DNA of 64,000 bases, taken from the NCBI GenBank assembly GCA_039972875.1, contig JBDWMA010000042.1, positions 248,001 through 312,000 of the forward strand. Direction: 5' to 3'. Position 1 is the first letter of the stretch, and each line of letters starts with the position of its first letter. Of the stretch, positions 43,795 through 54,083 are shown in pieces. Origin of the DNA: Pseudoruegeria sp039972875 (GTDB lineage Bacteria; Pseudomonadota; Alphaproteobacteria; Rhodobacterales; Rhodobacteraceae). A model generated the notes under the pieces. The model saw only the letters and a program-made list of their open reading frames with translations, did no database searches and had not been told where the DNA came from. Made by a program: the position numbers and the translations under genes.

Positions 43795-43826
43795 CAAAAA
43801 AGGGGCCGCGAAACCGCGACCCCTTC
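43795..43826 (-). terminator. Rho-independent terminator of groEL
   Basis: On the minus strand AAGGGGTCGCGG pairs with its complement CGCGGCCCCTT (one G-U), followed by TTTTTT. It lies 24 bases past the groEL stop. Confidence 0.92.
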
Positions 43827-43849
43827 TTAATCAGCAAAAGCTGGATGGC

Positions 43850-45496
<1,647 letters not shown>

Positions 45497-45535
45497 GTGG
45501 ATTGCTCCTAAATTCTATTTCGTAGGGGACGACGA

Positions 45536-45823
45536 TCAGGCGATAATGCCCATGATGTCGGATTCTTTCATGATCAGCAGCTCTTCACCTTCAAGGGTGA
45601 CTTCGGTGCCGGACCATTTGCCAAAGAGGACTTTGTCGCCTTCTTTAACGTCCATCGCGATACGGTCGCCGTCATCGTCTTTGGCGCCAGCGCCAACAGC
45701 AACGATTTGACCTTCGGCTGGTTTCTCTTTTGCGCTGTCAGGAATGATCAGCCCGCCAGCGGTTTTCTCTTCGCCTTCTAGGCGACGAACCAGTACGCGG
45801 TCGTGAAGTGGTGTAAATGCCAT
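45536..45823 (-). CDS. groES: Co-chaperonin GroES
   Basis: A 95-aa lid of the chaperonin (TPLHDRVLVRR at the N-terminus, mobile loop EKTAGGLIIPDSAKEKP, DKVLFGKWSGTEV). The ATG at 45823 gives the family N-terminus MAFTPLHDR. The in-frame ATG three codons earlier is probably not used. It is the first gene of groESL. Confidence 0.97.
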   Translation of the reverse strand: MAFTPLHDRVLVRRLEGEEKTAGGLIIPDSAKEKPAEGQIVAVGAGAKDDDGDRIAMDVKEGDKVLFGKWSGTEVTLEGEELLIMKESDIMGIIA

Positions 45824-45859
45824 CTCGAACATATCCTCGTTTCGAGTTTTCTCCCAGTG

Positions 45860-45886
45860 TTATCACTCACTATATTTGAGTGCTAA
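45860..45886 (-). promoter_or_regulatory. CIRCE operator (HrcA binding site), one base off consensus
   Basis: On the minus strand TTAGCACTC-N9-GAGTGATAA. The known CIRCE is TTAGCACTC-N9-GAGTGCTAA, so the second arm has one mismatch. It lies in the groES 5' UTR, 36 bases before the start and just downstream of a promoter, the usual place for HrcA repression. Confidence 0.93.
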
Positions 45887-45893
45887 CGAGCAA

Positions 45894-45922
45894 GAGATAG
45901 GTGTGTGATCAGAGTGTGTCAA
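45894..45922 (-). promoter_or_regulatory. groESL promoter (sigma70-like)
   Basis: On the minus strand TTGACA (45917-45922), a 17-base spacer and TATCTC (45894-45899), directly upstream of CIRCE. The -35 is perfect. The region could also be read by a heat-shock sigma factor. Confidence 0.65.
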
Positions 45923-45960
45923 CCACAGAGCTAAAAATTTCGTCTCAAAAGAAAATCAAC

Positions 45961-45979
45961 CTGCTATTTCGCATAGCAG
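45961..45979. repeat. Short perfect inverted repeat upstream of groESL
   Basis: CTGCTAT-TTCGC-ATAGCAG, a 7-bp stem, in the divergent interval between groES and the H-type lectin gene. It may be an operator or a transcript-end stem. The rest of the 45923-46142 interval shows no gene. A TTGACA at 46003-46008 has no good -10 partner. Confidence 0.4.
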
Positions 45980-46142
45980 TATAGGATTTCACCAAGCCCC
46001 CTTTGACAGAAGCGTCAACATCGGGCAGCAAGGACTAAACGCTTTGTTAACGAATTAGTTACCAGTGGATTGTTTTGTCACCGGAGCGGCAATATCGCCA
46101 AACCATAGGACTAATAGAAAAACCAAAGGCCTGAGATCAACC

Positions 46143-46553
46143 ATGGCAGACGCAAAAATCCGTATCCCATTTGTCCAACAATTGCTTCACCTCTCCGAAA
46201 GCAGTGCAATCCTGTCGGCAACTGATGAACTGTTTAATCACGTGGACACGAACGATGTAATGTGGTCAAGCGACGGTCCGCGACGGGTCGAACAAAGCTT
46301 TGTTTTCAAGCAACCCTTTTTGGATGTGCCCGTTATGTCCATCGCCTTGTCAGGTATTGATACGGATCAAAGCCGGAACATGCGTTTTAATCTGACCACC
46401 GAAAACGTATCTGCGACCGGGTTCACAGCTGTGTTCTTAACATGGGAAGATACGCATATTGCTAGAGCGTCTGTCACTTGGACTGCAATCGGCCCCATTT
46501 CCCCACCGCGCAGTACGCGGCAAGGTGGTCAACAGGCTGGCAATAAAAAGTAA
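46143..46553 (+). CDS. H-type lectin domain protein (copy 1)
   Basis: A 136-aa protein whose second half fits the H-type lectin fold: VEQSFVFKQPFLDVPVMSIAL, then RFNLTTENVSATGFTAVFLTW and a final ARASVTWTAIG. H-type lectins (Helix pomatia agglutinin, discoidin) bind N-acetylgalactosamine, and bacterial members are poorly studied. There is no signal peptide. The ATG at 46143 is chosen over 46065 because the upstream part has no domain character. A second family member is at 56941. Confidence 0.75.
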   Translation: MADAKIRIPFVQQLLHLSESSAILSATDELFNHVDTNDVMWSSDGPRRVEQSFVFKQPFLDVPVMSIALSGIDTDQSRNMRFNLTTENVSATGFTAVFLTWEDTHIARASVTWTAIGPISPPRSTRQGGQQAGNKK

Positions 46554-46570
46554 CAGCTTCGCCAAGGGCA

Positions 46571-47224
46571 TCATGCACTTAACGCAGTTTTGCCCGCTGG
46601 GGTGAGCGCATATATGCCGCGTTCAACCCGTTCAAACCATCCATAATGATTGGCCGCCATAACTGCCGTTGCCCTCTCAACCATTGTAGCGCGTGCAACG
46701 TCTTGGCCACGAGCCGGGCCATTTTGCGCCAAATAGGTCGCGATTTTCTCGGCATCCTGTCGGTAGGCAGTGACGATACCGCCCTTGGTTCCGCCTTTAT
46801 TTGGATCGCCCTCCCGCCGAGAAAACTCTCGCAGCAATCGTGCAAGGCGTGGTTTAGACTTGCGCGGCGTATAAGGGGCTGGATCCAAATGCGCCTCAAC
46901 AAAATCATCTGACAAACGAACGGTCAGCAATCCCAAACCCAATCGCCGACACAATGAAACATTGGATTTAAGCGAAGATTGGAACCGTTTGCCACGCCCC
47001 CGAGGAACAGCAATATACACAACGTCGCTGATTGATTGCCGCGCCACCCCTTGGTGAAACAATGTCAATGAAAAGGCAGTCTTCATCTCCACCAAAACAG
47101 GGGTGTCCTCGCCCCGTATTCCGACAATATCAACAGATCCAACTTCGCTTTTGACCTCATAGCCCTGCCCTTCAAGAAAGGATTTAACAGGTGCATAAAG
47201 ATCCGTTTCAAAGATTGTTGCCAT
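46571..47224 (-). CDS. DUF2161 family, PD-(D/E)XK nuclease-like protein
   Basis: A 217-aa protein. The N-terminal ~110 residues show a restriction-endonuclease-like core (SEVGSVDIVGIRG then VLVEMKTAFS, the D-(E)xK pattern). The C-terminal part, with VARATMVERATAVMAANHYGWFERVERGIYALTP, looks like a winged helix. It matches the DUF2161 family annotated as PD-(D/E)XK phosphodiesterase. Its target is unknown. There is no partner methylase or toxin gene nearby, so it is not an obvious restriction system. Confidence 0.8.
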   Translation of the reverse strand: MATIFETDLYAPVKSFLEGQGYEVKSEVGSVDIVGIRGEDTPVLVEMKTAFSLTLFHQGVARQSISDVVYIAVPRGRGKRFQSSLKSNVSLCRRLGLGLLTVRLSDDFVEAHLDPAPYTPRKSKPRLARLLREFSRREGDPNKGGTKGGIVTAYRQDAEKIATYLAQNGPARGQDVARATMVERATAVMAANHYGWFERVERGIYALTPAGKTALSA

Positions 47225-47352
47225 TCAGAGAGTTCCGGTTTGTCCAATCATAGTTCACCTTGAAAGAATGGGAATTGCAACTACTTATAAGAGGGCAGAC
47301 GATACAAAGGATGTTCGCCTCTCCCCCCTTTCAACAAAACTATGGTGTCGCT

Positions 47353-47598
47353 ATGTCGATTGAAACTCTTGCTACATTTTTTGGTTGGTACACTGTGGTG
47401 AGCTTTGCGTTTCTAATATTTGCGTCCATTGCATTGACATCCATGCGCGGCTTCGCGGTCAACCTGCACGCGCGGATGACTGGCGTGGCCCAGACAGAGC
47501 TTCCAAAACTATATTTCACCTATTTGGCAAACTTCAAAATTTTGGCGCTCTGCCTCGGTTTTATTCCTTGGCTCTGCCTAAAACTAATGGGCGCGTAA
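47353..47598 (+). CDS. DUF6868-like small membrane protein
   Basis: An 81-aa protein with two hydrophobic segments (about 8-28 and 55-77), recognised by IETLATFFGWYTVVSFAFLI and LYFTYLANFKILALCLGFIPWLCL, the pattern of DUF6868 proteins. The function is unknown. The ATG at 47353 begins the conserved part, and the upstream extension of the frame to 47260 is not supported. Confidence 0.7.
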   Translation: MSIETLATFFGWYTVVSFAFLIFASIALTSMRGFAVNLHARMTGVAQTELPKLYFTYLANFKILALCLGFIPWLCLKLMGA

Positions 47599-47604
47599 CT
47601 CCGC

Positions 47605-48009
47605 TTAGGGTTTTTGCAAGACCTCAAGATAGGCCACCAAATCAACCAAAATGGCAGGCGTTGGTGTTTCGATTCCATCGCCTGTATCGTAAAGGATGGT
47701 CTCGCCGCCCTCCAAAATGTCTCCGAATGCGGGCATGAGGCTGACGTGGCTACCTTCCCGAAAATAACCATCTATCGTGGACATCGTTTCGGCTTCTGGA
47801 AATACGCCGCCGTTTTGCGCTGCTATCATCGTTAAATTTGGAACGGTTTTGGGCAGGGTTGCCGCAAGGGGACCATCCCCCAAACCGCTCTCTCCGTGAC
47901 ATTGCGCGCAATACTGTGAATAGGTGTTGCGCCCCACATCAACCGGAGGCATCGCGCAGGCATAAAGCCCAAGTCCTGCAAAAATCAACGTACTCATTCG
48001 ACCGATCAT
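47605..48009 (-). CDS. Cytochrome c family lipoprotein
   Basis: About 134 aa. An N-terminal hydrophobic segment ends in a lipobox-like LYAC (Cys18), and one heme c site CAQCH with a distal Met (SLMPAFGDIL) indicates a small class I cytochrome c anchored in the membrane. The ATG at 48009 has GAGG about 9 bases upstream. Upstream starts would add unlikely sequence. It is probably a periplasmic electron carrier, partner unknown. Confidence 0.8.
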   Translation of the reverse strand: MIGRMSTLIFAGLGLYACAMPPVDVGRNTYSQYCAQCHGESGLGDGPLAATLPKTVPNLTMIAAQNGGVFPEAETMSTIDGYFREGSHVSLMPAFGDILEGGETILYDTGDGIETPTPAILVDLVAYLEVLQKP

Positions 48010-48179
48010 GCTTTGCCTCATCAACAATTGTTTTTCAAAACAGTACACGTGCGAAGGCGTATGTCTATGATGCATATCAAATATGTTCCCCCGCGACACC
48101 AACGCCCGTGACAAATCGAACGCAGCTGCCTATAACCCGCGCGAAATCTTTCTCCATATTGATAAAGCGGATCAATCCC

Positions 48180-49100
48180 ATGACAATCAAAGTATTCGGC
48201 CACAAATCTCCTGATACAGACTCCACAGGCTCCCCCATTTTGTGGGCGTGGTATCTGAGCGAAGTTAAAGGCCAAAAGGCCGAAGCTGTGCTGTTGGGTG
48301 AACCCAACACGGAAGCCGCTTTTGTTCTGAAGCATTGGGACTTGCCAAAACCCAAAATCATCACAGACGTCAGCGCCGATGACACCTGCGTCATCGTTGA
48401 CACCAACAACGTGGCCGAGCTGCCTCCGTCAATCAACGACGCCAATGTTGTTCAGATCATCGACCACCACATGCTGCAAGGCGGCTTGGTCACCAAAAAA
48501 CCAATCGACATCACAATTCGCCCGCTGGCCTGTACGGCGACAATCATGATGGATCTGATCGGTGATGACGCCGCTAAGATGCCTGACTGGGCAAAAGGTG
48601 CCGCTCTATCTTGCATCCTGTCTGATACGCTGGAATTCCGCTCCCCGACCACAACGGATCACGACAAAGCAGTCGCGACCAAACTGGCTACTGATCTGGG
48701 AATCGACATGGCGGCTTATGCCTCCGAACTGTTTGAGGCAAAATCCGACGTGTCCGCATTCTCCGATGCTGAACTGCTGCGCATGGATTCAAAAGAATAC
48801 GCTCTGGATGGCACAAAATTCCGTGTTTCTGTTCTGGAAACCACAGCGCCAAAATTGGTTCTGGACCGCAAAGCCAGCCTAATTGAGACCATGTCCACAG
48901 TGGCAACCGAAGACAACGTCGATCAGGTTTTGTTGTTTGTTGTTGATATTCTAAACGAAGAAGCAACCATGCTGATCCCGAACGCGCTAACCAAAACTGT
49001 CGCTGAGAAAAGCTTTAACGCTACGGTTGAAGGTGACGCAGTTGTCCTGCCAGGTGTTATGAGCCGGAAAAAACAGATTATTCCAAATCTAAAAGTCTAA
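48180..49100 (+). CDS. ppaC: Manganese-dependent inorganic pyrophosphatase (family II)
   Basis: A 306-aa DHH-family phosphatase that hydrolyses pyrophosphate to drive biosynthesis. Metal ligands lie in FGHKSPDTDST, VDTNN and IIDHHML (DHH motif), and the C-terminal DHHA2 domain includes SRKKQI. Family II enzymes are Mn or Co dependent, and many bacteria use the unrelated family I instead. The ATG at 48180 gives the standard N-terminus MTIKVFGHK. The longer frame from 47838 covers the cytochrome gene and is rejected. Confidence 0.95.
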   Translation: MTIKVFGHKSPDTDSTGSPILWAWYLSEVKGQKAEAVLLGEPNTEAAFVLKHWDLPKPKIITDVSADDTCVIVDTNNVAELPPSINDANVVQIIDHHMLQGGLVTKKPIDITIRPLACTATIMMDLIGDDAAKMPDWAKGAALSCILSDTLEFRSPTTTDHDKAVATKLATDLGIDMAAYASELFEAKSDVSAFSDAELLRMDSKEYALDGTKFRVSVLETTAPKLVLDRKASLIETMSTVATEDNVDQVLLFVVDILNEEATMLIPNALTKTVAEKSFNATVEGDAVVLPGVMSRKKQIIPNLKV

Positions 49101-49129
49101 ACTTTAGACTTAATCCATACAAAAAGAGC

Positions 49130-49155
49130 AAAAAGGCGCCTACTCACGCCTTTTT
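49130..49155 (+). terminator. Terminator after ppaC, possibly bidirectional
   Basis: AAAAAGGCG (49130-49138) pairs with CGCCTTTTT (49147-49155), loop CCTACTCA. A further stem AAGTCTAA-ACT-TTAGACTT (49093-49111) overlaps the ppaC stop codon. Confidence 0.8.
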
Positions 49156-49250
49156 GTGTTTCGAATTCCAAAAGACGATATTAGGCATATAAGCTTAACA
49201 TAATTGCGCGACTCCCCTAAAATATGCGCAAATCATGAGCAGTACATCTT

Positions 49251-50987
49251 ATGTCCAATATGCGTTTACCAAAGCTGGGAATTCCACCTGCTGAAAAATC
49301 CAATCTGGCGCGTTTATTTCAAGGCGGGGCACTGCCCCAGGCTCAAAAGGTCGCCAGCAGACTAACGGCTCAATACCCGCTAGACGGGTTCGCTTCCAAT
49401 ATAAGCGGCCTCATCTCGCAGGCCTCTGGCGATTTTTTTGCGGCACGTGACCATTTCGCCGAAGCACTAAAACGCACTCCGGGATCCGTTGATTACGCCG
49501 CAAACCTTGGATATATCTTAAGCGACATTGGGGACAGCAATCAGGCTGTAAGCTTGCTGACACCATTTGTTCGCAAATTTCCTAAACACATAAATGCCCG
49601 TACAAACCTGATCAGAGCAATCTTTGAGACCCAACATGTGGCCGACGCGCTGCCCCATGTTGCAAAGCTCAAGCAATTGACCGGCAACACTGCTGAAACA
49701 CTCCGCATCCAAGGCACAGCGTTAACCTTTACCAAAGATTTCGAAAATGCGCTGCCCATTTTGATAAAATCGCGGGAACTTGCCCCAAAAGAATTCAAAG
49801 ATTATCGCTACATTGCGACCTGTATGGACGCCCTAGAAGGGCCAACAAAAACAATTTCTTATCTACAGCTATTGATAAAAGATCCGTTGACAGGACCCGG
49901 GGCACATGTGGCGCTGGCCAACCATTTCGCTTTGATCGGTGATTTCCCGAATGCAATCATTCATTTTGAAGAGGCGCTCAAGCAAGCACCGGATCAAGGG
50001 AAAATTTATGTTGGGCTTGGCCGGCTCAGAAAATGGACCGCAGATGATCCGCATTTAAAATCTTTAGAGCAACTCGCTACCCGTCCTGACATCCACGAAG
50101 GGCCAAAAGGGGACGCATTGTTTGCACTTGGTAAAGCATATCGGGACTTGGGGCGAACAAAAGATAGTTTTGAGGCCATTTTAAAGGCCAATGCAGCCCA
50201 TCGCAAACTCACGCAATTTGATGGCGCCCATATGAAGAAGGCCTTCCTCGCTTTACCCTCTGTGGTGTTTGGCGCTAAACCTCAGCCTCTTCTTCCAACC
50301 CTGACGCCAGTGTTTATCATTTCATTGCCCCGCAATGGCAGCACTTTGGTCGAGCATATCCTGTCTCGTCACCCCGACATTGCAACAATGGGCGAAGACT
50401 CCACAGTCTATAATGCCGCAAACCAGACGATGAGCACGGGAAATCTAAAAAAGCTATCGCGTGTCGCGCTGTCTCATTATCAACGGGCAGCCAATGGAAA
50501 GCCCGTCGTTACAGACAAATTCCTAAATAATTACATGTGCTTATCCGCATTAGCTGAGGCCCTACCGAATGCCAAATTCATTGACGTTCACAAAGAACCA
50601 GCGGCCTCCGGTTATTCATTGCTGACAAGCCCTCTTTCCGCTGTGGGTCATCCATTTGCGTTTTCGCAAGAGGACATTGCCGACTACATCGCAGCGCAAC
50701 GCAAGCTCATGCAAGCATGGAAAGTCAAATACCCTAACCGCATTATTGACCTAAGCTACGAAGCACTGGTCAGTCAGCCAGACCAGAAAATTCCTGAACT
50801 TCTGAAACAACTTGACCTAAGCAACTGCGACGATTGCCTGTCACCTGAAGAAAGCACACGACAGGTTGATACATTTAGCCTTGTACAAGTTCGTCAAAAA
50901 ATTACGACTGCTTATCAATCTCGTTGGAAAGCGCACGAAGAGCAGCTTCAGCCAATGTTGACAAGGTTAGCCGCACACGGGCTCTAA
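49251..50987 (+). CDS. TPR-repeat sulfotransferase family protein
   Basis: A 578-aa protein. The first ~330 residues are tetratricopeptide-like helices (for example AANLGYILSDIGDSNQAVSL and FALIGDFPNAIIHFEEALKQ). From about 350 a sulfotransferase fold begins with the PAPS 5'-phosphosulfate loop FIISLPRNGSTLVEHILS, followed by DKFLNNYMCLSALAEALPN. This fusion is common in marine bacteria, where the acceptor may be a surface glycan or peptide. No signal peptide is present, so it acts in the cytoplasm. The acceptor is unknown. Confidence 0.85.
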   Translation: MSNMRLPKLGIPPAEKSNLARLFQGGALPQAQKVASRLTAQYPLDGFASNISGLISQASGDFFAARDHFAEALKRTPGSVDYAANLGYILSDIGDSNQAVSLLTPFVRKFPKHINARTNLIRAIFETQHVADALPHVAKLKQLTGNTAETLRIQGTALTFTKDFENALPILIKSRELAPKEFKDYRYIATCMDALEGPTKTISYLQLLIKDPLTGPGAHVALANHFALIGDFPNAIIHFEEALKQAPDQGKIYVGLGRLRKWTADDPHLKSLEQLATRPDIHEGPKGDALFALGKAYRDLGRTKDSFEAILKANAAHRKLTQFDGAHMKKAFLALPSVVFGAKPQPLLPTLTPVFIISLPRNGSTLVEHILSRHPDIATMGEDSTVYNAANQTMSTGNLKKLSRVALSHYQRAANGKPVVTDKFLNNYMCLSALAEALPNAKFIDVHKEPAASGYSLLTSPLSAVGHPFAFSQEDIADYIAAQRKLMQAWKVKYPNRIIDLSYEALVSQPDQKIPELLKQLDLSNCDDCLSPEESTRQVDTFSLVQVRQKITTAYQSRWKAHEEQLQPMLTRLAAHGL

Positions 50988-51083
50988 AAGGTTTCGCAAA
51001 AACAACGACAATCCATGATGGCCTATGTACGGCGACCATTTGCATGTTGTACGGATAGATATCTCAATTCATGGCAGGGTCTT

Positions 51084-51959
51084 ATGTCGCGTATTATCTC
51101 ATCTCTTTCTGAAATTTCACATAATTACGACGCGTTATTTGTGGACCTCTGGGGCTGTATTCACAATGGTTTACGCCCATTTGAAGACGCCTGCCTGGCC
51201 ATGAAACAGTATCGCGCTGATGGGGGGAAAGTGGTTTTTGTCACCAACGCCCCCCGCCATCGTGGATCGGTTGCGGATCAGTTGAAAAAGATCGGCGTCT
51301 CAGAGGAATGCTGGGATTCGATTGCCACATCTGGAGATTCTGCGCGAAGTGCAATGTATCGCGGCATGATCGGTTCCAAGGTGTATTTCATCGGTAACCC
51401 GGCCACGGATATGAACTTTTTTGATCCCCTTGAAATTATTCAAGATCCTGTCGACATTACAACAGTCCCACTGGCAGAAGCCGACGGTATTGTTTGTACC
51501 GGCCCGTTTGATGCAATGGCTGACCCTGCCGTAAATCGTTCCGATTTTCTAGTCGCAAAGCAGATGGGCCTAAAGCTACTTTGCGCCAATCCTGACATCG
51601 TCGTAGATCGCGGAGAGACGCGTGAATGGTGCGCCGGTGCTTTGGCTAAGCTCTATACCGAAATGGGCGGAGAAAGCCTGTATTTCGGCAAACCGCACCC
51701 TCCGATCTATGATTTGGCGCGGCGGCGCTTAGCGGCGTTGGGCACGGATATCCCCGACAGCCGTATTCTCTGCATCGGTGATGGTATCTTTACCGACATC
51801 CAAGGGGCCGTTGGTGAAGACATCGATAGTCTCTTTATCACTGGTGGCTTGGCAGCGGCAGAAACCGAAACGGTTTCAGATCCCAATCCAAAGCATCTCC
51901 AATCATATCTCACCAAACACATGATGGAACCGACCTTTTCCATTGGTTTTCTGCGATAA
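51084..51959 (+). CDS. TIGR01459-type HAD hydrolase (class IIA)
   Basis: A 291-aa HAD phosphatase with the class IIA cap. Motif I is DALFVDLWGCIHNG, motif II FVTNAPR, and the C-terminal GKPHPPIYDLA and GDGIFTDIQGA hold the motif III lysine and motif IV aspartates. The second aspartate of motif I is replaced by Trp (DLW), as in the family TIGR01459, common in alphaproteobacteria. The ATG at 51084 has AGGG 8 bases upstream. The substrate is unknown. Confidence 0.88.
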   Translation: MSRIISSLSEISHNYDALFVDLWGCIHNGLRPFEDACLAMKQYRADGGKVVFVTNAPRHRGSVADQLKKIGVSEECWDSIATSGDSARSAMYRGMIGSKVYFIGNPATDMNFFDPLEIIQDPVDITTVPLAEADGIVCTGPFDAMADPAVNRSDFLVAKQMGLKLLCANPDIVVDRGETREWCAGALAKLYTEMGGESLYFGKPHPPIYDLARRRLAALGTDIPDSRILCIGDGIFTDIQGAVGEDIDSLFITGGLAAAETETVSDPNPKHLQSYLTKHMMEPTFSIGFLR

Positions 51960-52079
51960 TGAAAGATTGCAGGGAAACATAATTACCCCAATCGGCGGAA
52001 AAGTGACCAAAAATTACCCAACGGATTGCCAAATGCTCAAACCCAACCTATGCTGCACTGCAGTATAAGGTTGGGAATC

Positions 52080-52529
52080 ATGACAATGTTGGACAATATG
52101 CCTCGAGGCACAATTTGCATCGAAGATCTTGAAATCGGTATGACCCGCTCGCTTCGGAAAACCGTAACCGATCGAGATATTGAACTCTTTGCTGAGGTTT
52201 CTACCGATCGAAACCCGGTGCATCTTGACGACGCCTATGCCCAAGATACAATTTTCGAAGGCCGCATTGCCCATGGCATGCTAACGGCCGGGCTGATATC
52301 GGCAGTGATCGGCGAACAGCTTCCGGGTCATGGCACGGTTTACTTGGGCCAATCCTTAAAGTTCCTTGCCCCCGTACGTCCTGGTGACACTGTTTTGGCC
52401 GAAGTTGAAGTTTTGGACATTGATCATTCCAGACGTCGTGTCAAATTAGATACGCGTTGTCTGATTGACGGAAAAGCTGTCCTTAAAGGGGAAGCCAACG
52501 TTCTGGCCCCCAGCCGCAAATTCGACTGA
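52080..52529 (+). CDS. MaoC family (R)-specific enoyl-CoA hydratase-like protein
   Basis: A 149-aa hot-dog fold protein with the hydratase 2 motif D-x-N-P-V-H-L-D (STDRNPVHLDDAYA) and IAHGMLTAGLI, the catalytic Asp/His pair of PhaJ-type hydratases. It likely acts on enoyl-CoA. The start ATG at 52080 was chosen because conservation starts there. An upstream ATG at 52026 has no better ribosome site. Confidence 0.87.
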   Translation: MTMLDNMPRGTICIEDLEIGMTRSLRKTVTDRDIELFAEVSTDRNPVHLDDAYAQDTIFEGRIAHGMLTAGLISAVIGEQLPGHGTVYLGQSLKFLAPVRPGDTVLAEVEVLDIDHSRRRVKLDTRCLIDGKAVLKGEANVLAPSRKFD

Positions 52530-52594
52530 ACGAAAACAGCCTTTGAAGGTTGGATCACCTTGCGTAGTCGCATCGTTCAGGCTACCTCGTTTTC

Positions 52595-53533
52595 ATGCGG
52601 ATTATCAGAGATTATCAATACATCGAAACAACGGACCGCGGTGCCATCGCGGCCATTGGTAATTTCGATGGCGTTCATATCGGCCACCAAACCGTTATAA
52701 AAAAAACCCGGGCTCTGGCAAAAGACGCAGGGGTGTCTGCTGGCATTCTGACGTTTGAACCCCACCCCCGCGAATTTTTTGCCAACAACGCGCCGGCCTT
52801 TCGATTGATGAGCGCTGAGGCCAAAGCACATCGGCTTGAAAAATTAAGCATCGATGTCCTCTATGAGCTCAGTTTTAACACCGCGCTGTCTTCATTATCC
52901 GCAGAAGAATTTGCTTCCGACGTGATCGCACGGGGGTTGGGTCTGAGTGGTGTTGTTGTTGGAGCTGACTTTTGCTTTGGAAAAGAACGTAGCGGGTCCG
53001 TCGAAGACCTAAAACGATTTGGTGCAGAACACGGCTTTTCCGTTCATGCGATAGATCTGGTTCAGCACAGGCAAGGCGAAGTGTCCTCAACTAACATCCG
53101 TGCCGCATTGGCAGAAGGACGCCCGGCTGACGCCGCAACCATGTTAGGGCACTTACACCGCATTGAAGGCACCGTGATCCGAGGGGATCAACGCGGGCGT
53201 GAATTGGGCTTTCCCACGGCCAATATGTCCATTGACGGTTTGCATCCTCCGAAGTTCGGAGTTTATGCGGTACAAGTTGATGTGTTGGATGGACCCCACA
53301 TTGGGAGTTACATTGGCGCCGCCTCTATGGGAGTCAGGCCAATGTTTGGGACAAACACACCCAACCTTGAAACCTTTTTGTTCGACTTTAAGGGCGATCT
53401 GTACGGTGCGACTTTATCTGTCGCCTTTGTCGAATATTTGCGTCCCGAACAAAAGTTTGAAAGCCTAGACGCGCTAGTCGCCCAAATGGATGCAGATTGT
53501 CAAAAAGCCCGCTCCATTATGTCTATTGGCTGA
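52595..53533 (+). CDS. ribF: Bifunctional riboflavin kinase / FAD synthetase RibF
   Basis: A 312-aa enzyme that converts riboflavin to FMN and FAD. The N-terminal FAD synthetase domain starts with IGNFDGVHIGHQTVI and FEPHPREFF. The C-terminal riboflavin kinase domain has GRELGFPTANMS, GVYAVQVDV and NLETFLFDFKGDLYG. The length is normal. It lies between maoC and the YcgN-like gene on the same strand. Confidence 0.97.
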   Translation: MRIIRDYQYIETTDRGAIAAIGNFDGVHIGHQTVIKKTRALAKDAGVSAGILTFEPHPREFFANNAPAFRLMSAEAKAHRLEKLSIDVLYELSFNTALSSLSAEEFASDVIARGLGLSGVVVGADFCFGKERSGSVEDLKRFGAEHGFSVHAIDLVQHRQGEVSSTNIRAALAEGRPADAATMLGHLHRIEGTVIRGDQRGRELGFPTANMSIDGLHPPKFGVYAVQVDVLDGPHIGSYIGAASMGVRPMFGTNTPNLETFLFDFKGDLYGATLSVAFVEYLRPEQKFESLDALVAQMDADCQKARSIMSIG

Positions 53534-53612
53534 TCCACGCCAAATTATGGCCCATTTTTAACCGGATGCGTTGCGGATTATCGTTCATCGTATCTCCACA
53601 CAAAGTATGCTT

Positions 53613-54083
53613 ATGAACGATCCGATCCACCGCACCGGCCTGCGCCACAAGTTCTGGGAGCGCCATAAGATTACCGATCTTTCCCCCAAGGAATGGGAGG
53701 CCTTGTGCGATGGCTGTGGAAAATGCTGCCTGAACAAACTAGAGGATGCGGACACAGGTGAAGTCGCTTTTACCCGCGTCGCATGCCGCCTGCTGGACGA
53801 CGAAAGCTGCCGTTGTTCACAATATGAAATCCGCAAACAATTTGTACCGGAATGTGTGGTCCTCACCCCAAAAACCTTAGCAGACATTGCCTATTGGATG
53901 CCTTCAACCTGCGCTTATAAATTGTTGGCCGAAGGAAAAAAATTATACGACTGGCACCCTTTGATCTCGGGTACTGCAGAAACCGTCCATGAGGCGGGTG
54001 TTTCTGTGCGTGGCTGGACGGTCCCGGAATTTGAAATTCCAGAAGACGAATGGGAAGAGTACATCATCGAGGAACCAACCTAG
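53613..54083 (+). CDS. UPF0260 / YcgN-like cysteine cluster protein
   Basis: About 156 aa. The conserved cysteine cluster is CDGCGKCC near the N-terminus, with further Cys residues in ESCRCSQY and PECVVLTP, typical of the YkgJ/YcgN family of putative metal-binding proteins. The exact start is uncertain: ATGs at 53607 and 53613 lie close and neither has a strong ribosome site, while a longer frame begins at 53571. Its stop overlaps the GTG of the threonine aldolase by one base. Confidence 0.85.
   Translation: MNDPIHRTGLRHKFWERHKITDLSPKEWEALCDGCGKCCLNKLEDADTGEVAFTRVACRLLDDESCRCSQYEIRKQFVPECVVLTPKTLADIAYWMPSTCAYKLLAEGKKLYDWHPLISGTAETVHEAGVSVRGWTVPEFEIPEDEWEEYIIEEPT

Noticed and set aside
46571..47224. 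Restriction-modification or other defence system around the PD-(D/E)XK protein
   Set aside because: No methylase, helicase or toxin-antitoxin partner is adjacent. The neighbours are a lectin, a DUF6868 protein and a cytochrome on varied strands.
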